6,249 nucleotides of DNA from JBDKTH01 sp964558295. Its GTDB lineage: Bacteria; Planctomycetota; Planctomycetia; Pirellulales; Thermoguttaceae. The translations under genes were made by a program, and so were the position numbers. The notes under the pieces are model-generated. The model saw nothing but the letters and a program-made list of their open reading frames with translations. It was not told the DNA's origin and ran no database searches. Positions 1 to 6,199 of this stretch are shown here, piece after piece; position 1 is the stretch's first letter, and every line of letters starts with the position of its first letter. Location of the stretch: the NCBI GenBank assembly GCA_964558295.1, contig CAZLDQ010000278.1, forward strand, positions 1 to 6,249, in the 5' to 3' direction.

Positions 1-313
1 GACCCGAGCACGCCCCCCTTCTTGTAGTAGTCAAGAATTGATCTGAGACTCGGGATAGAAGAGCGGCCCAATCCGATTGGTGCCAGCAAGCATCGGACGA
101 AGCCCAGCCACAAACCGGGAACACACCTGCGTCTCGATGGTGTCGCTAAACGGCAAGAGACGGTCGCAAAATGCCAAGCGATAGTCGTAGCAGCCGTGAA
201 TCCTGATGATACGATTCAAGCAGAGGAACAGGGATCGTGTGGGAGGCCGAGTGTCAGCCCCGTGCCGGGGCAGGACGATGTCATCTTCGGACTCATAGGG
301 AAGGAGCAGCGCC
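1..313. other. Left intergenic region, no gene found
   Basis: All three plus-strand frames meet a stop within the first 45 bases, so no gene enters from the left on that strand. The longest open stretch on the minus strand (31-483) overlaps the well-supported gene starting at 314 and encodes a Cys/Arg-rich sequence with no recognisable domain, so I treat it as chance. The region holds a GC-rich hairpin (257-271) and the ribosome binding site of the next gene (298-306). I found no convincing -35/-10 pair. Confidence 0.6.
257..271. repeat. Perfect GC-rich inverted repeat (hairpin) in leader of the DUF1559 gene
   Basis: GCCCCG (257-262) pairs with CGGGGC (266-271) around the three-base loop TGC, giving a perfect 6-bp, all-G/C stem. 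It ends 42 bases before the start codon of the DUF1559 gene. No run of T follows on the plus strand and none follows on the minus strand, so it is not a standard intrinsic terminator. It could be a stable leader hairpin or a protein-binding palindrome. The pairing is seen directly; any role is inference. Confidence 0.4.
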
Positions 314-1249
314 ATGGCTGCACACAGACGAAACGGCTTCACTCTTGTCGAACTGCTGGTCGTTATTGCCATTATCGGCATTTTGATCGCCTTGCTGTTG
401 CCGGCCGTCCAGGCCGCCCGCGAGGCCGCCCGCCGCTCGCAGTGTTCGAACCACCTGAAGCAACTCGGCTTGGCCCTGCACAACTATCACGACACGTTCC
501 TAAAGTTCCCGCCCGCCGGCTGGATCACCGGAAACCAGCTGAGCTGGATCCCCTCCATTTTCCCGTTCATTGAACAGACACCACTCTACGAGAAGGTAAA
601 CTTCGAGGCCCAAGGGGCAACCCCCGTCTACGCCCAAAACTACATCGCCGCCGCTCAGCCGATCACAACGCTCCTTTGCCCGAGTTCCAAACAGCTTCAA
701 AGCCAAAACGGCGAATCGTACACCGATCCCATCACTCATACGACGACGCTAACCTACACAACCCACTACTACGGAGTCCTGGGCCCGCTGGGAACGATTC
801 CCCAATTCGGCGGCACCACCTCCACCCCGGCCAACTACACCTACGAAGGCCCCACCGGTTACGGCAACTTCTCGTTGGAAGGCACGATGGGCCGAGGCAG
901 ATGCTACGCCCTGCGCGACATCACCGACGGTACCTCGAATACGTTCCTCCTCGGCGAACTATCGTGGAACGATGCCAACATCTATCGTACCCTCGTTCGC
1001 GGCACACACGACGGCACTTGCGCCTGCGCTAAAAACGTGATCTACGCCATCAACCTGATCAAATACACGACCAGCGACTTGACGACCTACAACAACACGA
1101 GCTTCGGCAGCCAGCACCCGGGCGGCTGCCACTTTGCCATGGCCGACGCCTCGGTCCGGTTCGTCTCCGAGACCATCGATATGGACATCTACAAGGCCAC
1201 CGCCAGCCGCTCCAGCGGCGAGCCGAAGACGATCACCTCGCAACCATAG
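314..1249 (+). CDS. DUF1559 family protein with type IV pilin-like N-terminus
   Basis: This 311-residue protein belongs to the DUF1559 group of planctomycete pseudopilin-like surface proteins. It opens with a prepilin signal: a short basic leader (residues 1-8, ending RRNG), then FTLVE with the conserved Glu at mature position +5, and a hydrophobic helix to about residue 34. Prepilin peptidase should cut after Gly8. The family block AAREAARRSQC follows (residues 34-44). The middle carries the typical DGTSNT...GE motif (205-215). The tail has the H-X9-DG pattern at 268-279, but here it reads His268...Asp278-Ala279, so Gly is replaced by Ala. Six cysteines include the LCPSS site (122). The start is well fixed: GGGAAGGAG (298-306) lies 7 bases before ATG. 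No pilus assembly gene is nearby. Such proteins probably sit in the envelope; their exact function is unknown. Confidence 0.96.
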   Translation: MAAHRRNGFTLVELLVVIAIIGILIALLLPAVQAAREAARRSQCSNHLKQLGLALHNYHDTFLKFPPAGWITGNQLSWIPSIFPFIEQTPLYEKVNFEAQGATPVYAQNYIAAAQPITTLLCPSSKQLQSQNGESYTDPITHTTTLTYTTHYYGVLGPLGTIPQFGGTTSTPANYTYEGPTGYGNFSLEGTMGRGRCYALRDITDGTSNTFLLGELSWNDANIYRTLVRGTHDGTCACAKNVIYAINLIKYTTSDLTTYNNTSFGSQHPGGCHFAMADASVRFVSETIDMDIYKATASRSSGEPKTITSQP

Positions 1250-1338
1250 GGCTTCGTACAAATGGCCATTTTTGGCCAATTGATCCGCATGGCACGGCAG
1301 AGTAGACTAGGTTCGACACCACCTAGGAGGCTCGCGGC

Positions 1339-2406
1339 ATGCGATCAAACGAATCCCAATATTTCCTAGCGGCAATCGCCCTTCTCCCTCTGGTTGCCGT
1401 GCTGACGACCGTCAACCCAACAGTCGGCGCAGAGCGAACCCGTTGGTTCCAGCAGGCCCGCTTCGGCGTGATGACACATTACCTGGGCGCCCCGCCCAGC
1501 ACCGCCGGAGGGGCTGAGGTGAGTGCCGAGGCATGGAACAAGCAAGTCGACGCCTTCGATGTCGCCGGCCTAGTCGATCAGGTGGCTTCCACCAAAGCCG
1601 GCTACCTGCTCTTCACCCTCGGCCAAAACTCGGGCCACTACTGCTCGCCCAACGCCACGTACGATCGCCTCGTCGGAATTACGCCGAGCAAGTGCTCGCG
1701 CCGCGATCTGATAGCCGAGTTGGCCAAGGCCCTCAAGCCCCGCGGAATTCGCCTGTTGGTCTATTTGCCCAGCGGCGCCCCAGCCGCCGATCACGTCGCC
1801 CGCAAAAAACTCGGCTGGCGTTGGGGCCAACAGGGCGGCTGGCAGTTGCCTGACGAACCGGTCGGTGGGCGTCTGGCCGAATTCCAACGGAATTGGGAAG
1901 CGATCGTGCGCGAGTGGTCGCTCCGCTGGGGTCAGGACGTGGCCGGCTGGTGGCTCGACGGCTGTTACTTCGCCGATCAGATGTATCGCTTCGACGACGA
2001 ACCGAATTTCGCCAGTCTCGCCGCCGCCCTAAAAGCCGGCAACCCCGACAGCCTCGTGGCCTTCAACCCAGGCGTGCGCGTCCCGGTGACCGGTCTCTCG
2101 AAATACGAAGACTACACCGCCGGCGAGGTCAATCTCAATCAACTCGCCAAGGCCGTGGCCGCCTGCCCGGGAGCCACGCTGGAGTGCGAAGGCAAGCCAC
2201 TCCAATTCCACATCCTCACCTACCTCGGCATGTCCTGGTGCCGCGGCGAACGCCCTCAACTGCCCGACGCAGAAATCATCGGACTCACCCTCCAACTGGT
2301 CGAACGCGGCGGCGTAGTGACCTTCGACGTGCCGATCCAGACGACGGGCCGGATCCCCCAACCCTTCGTTGATCAGCTTCGCGCAATCGGCCAAGCGGTC
2401 AAGTAG
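1339..2406 (+). CDS. Secreted, divergent GH29 (alpha-L-fucosidase-like) protein
   Basis: This 355-residue protein resembles the catalytic barrel of glycoside hydrolase family 29. A signal peptide covers about residues 1-31, with probable cleavage after VGA, so it should act in the periplasm or outside the cell. Family-like landmarks occur in order: WFQQARFGVMTHY (36-48, like the family WF..ARFG.F.HWG), a strand near 87-99, LAKALKPRGIRLLVY (128-142), VAGWWLDG (201-208), where Asp207 matches the expected nucleophile, and GGVVTFDVPIQTTGRIP...LRAIG (324-351), matching the family's GN.LLNVGP..DG.IP end. Two oddities: the usual KHHDGF substrate-site motif is replaced by LGQNSGHY (94-101), and the protein stops at the end of the barrel, lacking the usual C-terminal beta-sandwich. 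Real GH29 enzymes are usually 400-500 residues. The fold is fairly likely; fucosidase activity is not established. AGGAGG (1325-1330) is 8 bases before ATG. Confidence 0.85.
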   Translation: MRSNESQYFLAAIALLPLVAVLTTVNPTVGAERTRWFQQARFGVMTHYLGAPPSTAGGAEVSAEAWNKQVDAFDVAGLVDQVASTKAGYLLFTLGQNSGHYCSPNATYDRLVGITPSKCSRRDLIAELAKALKPRGIRLLVYLPSGAPAADHVARKKLGWRWGQQGGWQLPDEPVGGRLAEFQRNWEAIVREWSLRWGQDVAGWWLDGCYFADQMYRFDDEPNFASLAAALKAGNPDSLVAFNPGVRVPVTGLSKYEDYTAGEVNLNQLAKAVAACPGATLECEGKPLQFHILTYLGMSWCRGERPQLPDAEIIGLTLQLVERGGVVTFDVPIQTTGRIPQPFVDQLRAIGQAVK

Positions 2407-2576
2407 ACAAGGCGAGAGCTAGCAACCCACGTGGGCTCATCTGGAGCCCCCCCACAAACACCCCGCCAAGCCCACCCGGCCAGCCTATCGCTAGCACAGG
2501 GTACCTTCACGTCGTCGGAGTCAGCGGAGGACAACAGTGGGGGACGCAGGGATTGCCCTGGATTGCTACACTTGAA

Positions 2577-2584
2577 AAGGAGGT
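2577..2584 (+). promoter_or_regulatory. Perfect Shine-Dalgarno sequence unusually far from the start codon
   Basis: AAGGAGGT at 2577-2584 is a full match to the anti-Shine-Dalgarno sequence, but it lies 33 bases before the ATG at 2618. No ATG, GTG or TTG occurs 4-12 bases after it in any frame. The frame of the DUF155 gene has a TGA at 2573-2575 and no alternative start between there and 2618. Either the site is coincidental, or leader folding brings it closer, or the sequence has a small error here. Confidence 0.4.
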
Positions 2585-2617
2585 TCCCAGACTTCGCTCC
2601 AGTCCGCGTTTGATCCT

Positions 2618-3433
2618 ATGCCATCGTTCGCTCATCCAATTGCCGTATCTGGCCAAAAAACCATCACGGTTCGAGCCTTGTTGGTTGGGGAGCGACTTGA
2701 TCTCCGCGCGCTCAGTCCCATTGAACGGCTGGCATTGGATCCCGAAACCATAGCCGCCGGAAGCAACGGTCTAGCCGTTCTCTTCCGCTACGGAGCAGTT
2801 GTCTTGTTCAACGTGGCCCCCATGGAAGAGAGTGCCCTATTGCGGCAACTTGCCCCCCTTATCCAGCAGCCCTATCAAGTGCCGGAAATCGAAACCCTTA
2901 CACTTGCCATTGACCCAAACGCCCGCGAACGGATGGAAGGCAACGTCCTCTATTTGGCCGATTGTGCCCTGGAACGTTTCCAACTCGTCGCCTCAATCCT
3001 CAGCAAAAGCATGGCGTTGTCGATGTACGAGGCGATGGTTACCAAGAGCTTTGAATTGATCGAACCCTTTGCTGCCGACCTGGAGCGGAAATCACGTAGT
3101 GGGCAAAACGCGAGGGAACTGCTCAAGCATATCGGTACGGCCTTGCTCAGCGAGCATAATATGGTCGGCCGCGTCGAAGTGATCGATAAGCCGGAGATCA
3201 TCTGGGAACACCCCGACCTGGAGCGGTTCTACTTGCGTTTGGAGGACGAATTCGAAATCCGCGAACGCCACCGAACGCTGGAACGCAAGCTGGAACTGGT
3301 TACCCGAACCGCCAATACAGCCCTGGAGGTCCTCCGCGACCGCCGCAACCTGCGGGTAGAATGGTATATCGTCATCCTGATCGTGGTCGAGATCGGACTA
3401 ACCATTTTCGAATTATTCTTCTACAACCATTGA
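2618..3433 (+). CDS. DUF155 (RMD1/YagE family) protein with C-terminal membrane anchor
   Basis: This 271-residue protein matches the DUF155 family, known from yeast RMD1 and bacterial YagE-type proteins. The N-terminal part is a mixed alpha/beta region with GLAVLFRYGAVVLFNV (51-66), the family's typical paired strands. A helical region follows with the highly conserved block LLSEHNMVGRVEVIDKPEIIW (177-197) and EHPDLERFYLRLEDEFEIRERH (197-218), then a charged, probably coiled-coil helix to about 245. One hydrophobic helix (about 249-268) ends the protein, so it should be a tail-anchored membrane protein with its bulk in the cytoplasm. In eukaryotes relatives act in mitochondria; the bacterial role is not known to me. 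ATG 2618 is the only usable start, since an in-frame TGA lies at 2573. It has no close ribosome binding site. The methyltransferase gene begins 17 bases after its stop, suggesting co-transcription. Confidence 0.93.
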   Translation: MPSFAHPIAVSGQKTITVRALLVGERLDLRALSPIERLALDPETIAAGSNGLAVLFRYGAVVLFNVAPMEESALLRQLAPLIQQPYQVPEIETLTLAIDPNARERMEGNVLYLADCALERFQLVASILSKSMALSMYEAMVTKSFELIEPFAADLERKSRSGQNARELLKHIGTALLSEHNMVGRVEVIDKPEIIWEHPDLERFYLRLEDEFEIRERHRTLERKLELVTRTANTALEVLRDRRNLRVEWYIVILIVVEIGLTIFELFFYNH

Positions 3434-3439
3434 GGGGGA
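3432..3439 (+). promoter_or_regulatory. Ribosome binding site deciding the methyltransferase start
   Basis: GAGGGGGA overlaps the DUF155 stop codon (TGA, 3431-3433). It lies 11 bases before ATG 3451, which is in the methyltransferase frame. It abuts ATG 3440, which is in another frame and is too close to be used efficiently. This favours 3451 as the start and suggests translation is coupled to the upstream gene. Confidence 0.5.
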
Positions 3440-3450
3440 ATGTCAAGTCC

Positions 3451-4824
3451 ATGGGTAGACGCGAGTGGTCGAGTGAAGGTGACAGGCCCAAAGGCCCTGG
3501 AGAGGCCCGATGCAACCACGGAAAAACCCGATTCGCACGACGGCAACCACGTCGCCCCCCCACCCCAATCGGTTCCGTTACACATAGCCAGCGGTCACTG
3601 GCCATCGATGCATCCGGCCCGATTCCGGCCGTCTTCGTGCAGGCGGCCACTTGGCACCCGTTAATTTTCCGCAAGCGGATCAACCGCTGCGATGGGGCAA
3701 TGCCAGGCGATCTGGTGGCCGTCTACGGACCGGACAATACGATTTTCGGCTATGGACTGTACAATCCCCGCAGCGAGTTGGCGGTCCGCATGCTCTTCTA
3801 CGGAGCAGACTTGCCCAACGAGGCCTGCTGGCAGCAGAAGTTCGAAGCGGCCAGATCACTCCGCCACGACCTGTTGCGGATCAACGAGACAACGGACGCC
3901 TACCGGCTGATCCATGCCGAGGCCGATGGACTCTCAGGCTTGGTCGTTGACCGCTACGGCGATGTCCTGTCGGCCGAGGTCTTCAGCCTGGGGATGTACC
4001 AGCGAGCCCAAGCGATCCTCGAACAACTCGCCCCACTCTGCGGCACACAGCACACTCTCGTACGATCCAGCCCCCAGTTTCTCAGCCAGGAAGGTTGCGA
4101 GCCCCTTCCCCTTTCCTCTCCCAACCTCCCCGAGCAAGTGACCATCCAGGAATTCGGCACACGGTTTCGCGTGCGTTTTGCTGGTGGCCACAAGACAGGC
4201 TTCTTCTGCGATCAGCGGGAGAACCGCAAGCGTCTTGCCGACTTCTGCAAGGGCCGAACCGTGCTCGATCTGTGCTGCTACACCGGTGGGTTCTCCATCC
4301 AGGCCAAGAAGCTCGGCGGCGCGAGCGAAGTGACCGGCGTGGACCTCGACGAAGAACCTTTGCGTGTGGCTCGTGAAAACGCCAATCTCAATCAAGTCCG
4401 CGTGCGGTTCGTTCAAGCCGACGCTTTTCTCTACATCCGTGAAATGCTCCAACAAGGCCGGCAGTACGACGTCGTCGTACTCGATCCCCCCAAGCTGATC
4501 CGCAATCGCGAAGAACTTCAAGAAGGGACCAAGAAACACCTTGACTTGAATCGGTTGGCCATGCGTCTGGTGCGGCCCGGTGGGCTCTTCTTGAGCTGCT
4601 CCTGTTCGGGACTGCTTCAAGAATCCGAGTTTCTCCGAATGCTCGCCGCGGCCTCCTATCAGGCAGGTCCCCTGCTTGAACCGACCACGGCCGGACGCCC
4701 CGAGCGTCACGCGGCACGGCCTATGCAGATCATCGCTCGTACCGGGGCGGCCGCCGATCATCCCGTGGCCGCCGGAGTCCCGGAAAGCGAGTATCTCAAA
4801 GCAGTCTGGATGCGGCTGGGATGA
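3451..4824 (+). CDS. RlmI-like SAM-dependent 23S rRNA cytosine-5 methyltransferase
   Basis: This protein (457 residues from ATG 3451) matches the RlmI/YccW family, which methylates cytosine C5 in 23S rRNA using SAM. From that start, a poorly conserved Arg/Pro-rich stretch (1-55) leads to a PUA-like RNA-binding region (about 60-115; WHPLIFRKRI, then FGYGLYNPRSE). A central domain contains AEADGLSGLVVDRYGD (157-171?, approximate). The Rossmann methyltransferase follows: HKTGFFCDQRENR (247-259), SAM-binding LDLCCYTGGFS (272-282), acidic VDLD (297-300), DPPKL (345-349), and SCSCSGLL (382-389), whose Cys383 or Cys385 should be the catalytic thiolate. ADHPV...E.EYLKAVW at the C-terminus is also family-typical. 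The enzyme acts in the cytoplasm on rRNA. The open frame extends back to 3361, inside DUF155, but that part is unlikely to be translated. The first 50 residues look unlike coding sequence in this frame, so the N-terminus is uncertain. Homology does not fix the target base. Confidence 0.9.
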   Translation: MGRREWSSEGDRPKGPGEARCNHGKTRFARRQPRRPPTPIGSVTHSQRSLAIDASGPIPAVFVQAATWHPLIFRKRINRCDGAMPGDLVAVYGPDNTIFGYGLYNPRSELAVRMLFYGADLPNEACWQQKFEAARSLRHDLLRINETTDAYRLIHAEADGLSGLVVDRYGDVLSAEVFSLGMYQRAQAILEQLAPLCGTQHTLVRSSPQFLSQEGCEPLPLSSPNLPEQVTIQEFGTRFRVRFAGGHKTGFFCDQRENRKRLADFCKGRTVLDLCCYTGGFSIQAKKLGGASEVTGVDLDEEPLRVARENANLNQVRVRFVQADAFLYIREMLQQGRQYDVVVLDPPKLIRNREELQEGTKKHLDLNRLAMRLVRPGGLFLSCSCSGLLQESEFLRMLAAASYQAGPLLEPTTAGRPERHAARPMQIIARTGAAADHPVAAGVPESEYLKAVWMRLG

Positions 4825-4844
4825 GACGCTTTTCGCCCGTAGCG

Positions 4845-5891
4845 CTAGCGATTCTCAGGCCGAGGATTCTTTTCGCCCCTCGGGCGTCCTCCTCCGCTTT
4901 GGTCCTTGTGCTCACGCAGTTTAGCCAGCAGCCGCTGCATGTCAGAAGGCATCGGCATCTGGAATTTCAGTTCCTCCCCCGTCACCGGATGCCGGAAACC
5001 TAGTTCCGCCGCATGCAGGGCTTGACGTTGGGCACCGCTTCGGTCTTCCATCATCTCGCCAAACAACCGCCGATTGTAAACCTTCTCCCCACAGACCATA
5101 TGGCCGGCTTCGGCCAGATGAATACGGATTTGGTGGGTCCGTCCGGTCTCCAGCCGGCACTCGACCAGCGTGTAACCATCCAGATACTCGACAGGCCGGA
5201 CATGGGTGACCGCCCGTTTTCCCACATTCGGCAAGCGAGTGCTACCACGTAAACCATCGCCGCGGTCACGCACCAGATACGACTCGAATGTCTGCGCACG
5301 CACCTCACCATGGGCAATCGCCAGATAGACGCGGTGCAGGTCGTGCTTGCGGAACAGGTGTACCAGCCGCTGCTCGGCCGCCGCCGTACGGGCAAAGACC
5401 ATCAGCCCGCTGGTGTCACGGTCGAGACGATGGACGGCCCGAAGCGAAGGCAATTTGGGACGACGCCCTGGCGTGCGATTCCCCTGCCCTCGAGTCTTTT
5501 TCGCCAGAATCTGGCGAAGCATTTCGTCGAGCGTTGGCTGCAACTGGCGCCGTTCCTTAGACCAGTTCTGCTCCTCCGAGTGACGCAATGTGGTCACGCC
5601 GGCCGGCTTCTCCACCACCACGATATGGGCATCAAGATAACGAATCCGCACATCCTCTGGCCGAGCCGGAGCGGCGCGGGGTTCCTTCCACACTTTGACA
5701 ACATCGCCCGCCTTCAGCTTGCGTCCTTCATCGGTGCTCAAGTTCCCGTTAATCTGCACATGACGATTTCGGATCAGACGGCGCACCTGCGACCAGGACT
5801 CGTTGGGACGCACTTGGCGCAGTACGGCAATCAATGCCCATCCTTGGTGTTCCGGTACCACGTGGTAGTTTTGGAAAGCAGGTTCCGACAT
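4845..5891 (-). CDS. RluA-family pseudouridine synthase with N-terminal S4 domain
   Basis: This 348-residue enzyme should convert uridine to pseudouridine in rRNA or tRNA. An S4-type RNA-binding domain (about 16-70; VRRLIRNRHVQINGN is its core) precedes the catalytic domain. The latter shows VVVEKPAGV (91-99), HRLDRDTSGL (154-163) with Asp157 as the catalytic aspartate, RVYLAI (187-192), and RTHQIRIHLA (251-260). The order S4 then catalytic domain is that of RluC/RluD-type members, but the substrate cannot be told from sequence. The segment 103-150, between KPAG and HRLD, is notably charged (RRQ, KKTRGQGNRTPGRRPK), and the last 20 residues are a Gly/Pro/Arg-rich tail that may contact RNA. GGGAG (5896-5900 on the minus strand) lies 4 bases before ATG. 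The gene converges with the RlmI-like gene, leaving 20 bases between stops and no visible terminator. Confidence 0.95.
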   Translation of the reverse strand: MSEPAFQNYHVVPEHQGWALIAVLRQVRPNESWSQVRRLIRNRHVQINGNLSTDEGRKLKAGDVVKVWKEPRAAPARPEDVRIRYLDAHIVVVEKPAGVTTLRHSEEQNWSKERRQLQPTLDEMLRQILAKKTRGQGNRTPGRRPKLPSLRAVHRLDRDTSGLMVFARTAAAEQRLVHLFRKHDLHRVYLAIAHGEVRAQTFESYLVRDRGDGLRGSTRLPNVGKRAVTHVRPVEYLDGYTLVECRLETGRTHQIRIHLAEAGHMVCGEKVYNRRLFGEMMEDRSGAQRQALHAAELGFRHPVTGEELKFQMPMPSDMQRLLAKLREHKDQSGGGRPRGEKNPRPENR

Positions 5892-5902
5892 GAATCTCCC
5901 AA

Positions 5903-5929
5903 GCAGGCGCGGCTCACCCGCAAACCTGC
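5903..5929 (-). repeat. Two-part hairpin in the leader of the pseudouridine synthase gene
   Basis: Outer arms GCAGG (5903-5907) and CCTGC (5925-5929) pair, and inner arms GCGG (5909-5912) and CCGC (5918-5921) pair, giving 9 G/C-rich base pairs with a small asymmetric bulge and a five-base loop. The hairpin ends only two bases before the ribosome binding site (5895-5900), so it could affect translation start. The pairing is seen directly; regulation is inference. Confidence 0.3.
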
Positions 5930-5973
5930 CCCTAAAGAAGAGCCTTTCACGATTCCCTCATCCGCCTCGAACT

Positions 5974-6003
5974 ATTGTACGAATCGTCGGCCGTCGGTGA
6001 CAG
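5974..6003 (-). promoter_or_regulatory. Candidate sigma-70-type promoter for the pseudouridine synthase gene
   Basis: On the minus strand TACAAT (5974-5979) matches the -10 consensus at five of six positions. An 18-base spacer separates it from CTGTCA (5998-6003), which matches TTGACA at four of six. Transcription would begin near 5966, giving a leader of about 75 bases that includes the hairpin at 5903-5929. Planctomycete promoters are poorly defined, so this is a tentative call. Confidence 0.3.
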
Positions 6004-6168
6004 GGGGATCGCGCAACCCAACCACGCCCCACGGTCTTGTCACCTGGCAGGCTCCCACTATCCGCCCAATACGGGAATCTACATACCCCATGTATCACGC
6101 GCTTCACATTTCGCCCCGCTCCCCCAACATGGAGGTCCACGCTCTACCGCCGATCGCGCAGCAGAATG

Positions 6169-6199
6169 CCCCGAAAAGCCAAAGTACCTCTTCTCGGGG
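6169..6199. repeat. Imperfect 10-bp inverted repeat in non-coding DNA
   Basis: CCCCGAAAAG (6169-6178) pairs with CTTCTCGGGG (6190-6199) with one A/C mismatch, around an 11-base loop (6179-6189). Two G-T wobble pairs could extend the base. Neither strand has a T-run after the stem, so it does not look like an intrinsic terminator. It could be a structured RNA element, a regulator-binding palindrome, or chance. Confidence 0.4.

Noticed and set aside
409..432. Tandem repeat of AGGCCGCCCGC
   Set aside because: It encodes the family-conserved AAREAAR block of DUF1559 proteins, so the repeat follows from the protein sequence.
31..483. 150-codon open frame on the minus strand
   Set aside because: It overlaps the first half of the well-supported DUF1559 gene in antisense, has a Cys/Arg-rich composition with no recognisable domain, and no clear ribosome binding site.
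1263..1278. TGGCCA-TTTT-TGGCCA hairpin after the DUF1559 gene as a terminator
   Set aside because: The stem is only 6 bp and no T-run follows it. TGGCCA is itself a palindrome, so a chance match is likely.
2431..2613. 60-codon open frame between the GH29-like and DUF155 genes, with its stop 5 bases before ATG 2618
   Set aside because: Its position suggests possible translational coupling, but it has no ribosome binding site, low-complexity Pro/Ser/Arg content and no recognisable motif.
3934..4761. 275-codon open frame on the minus strand
   Set aside because: It lies entirely antisense to the methyltransferase, whose motifs are unmistakable. Long antisense frames are common in GC-rich genes.
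4874..4886. CGCCC-CTC-GGGCG hairpin near the convergent gene ends as a terminator
   Set aside because: It lies inside the coding end of the pseudouridine synthase and is followed by A residues on that strand, not T. On the plus strand it is also not followed by a T-run.
6080..6094. TACAT-ACCCC-ATGTA small palindrome
   Set aside because: Five base pairs, mostly A/T, is within chance for a window of this size.
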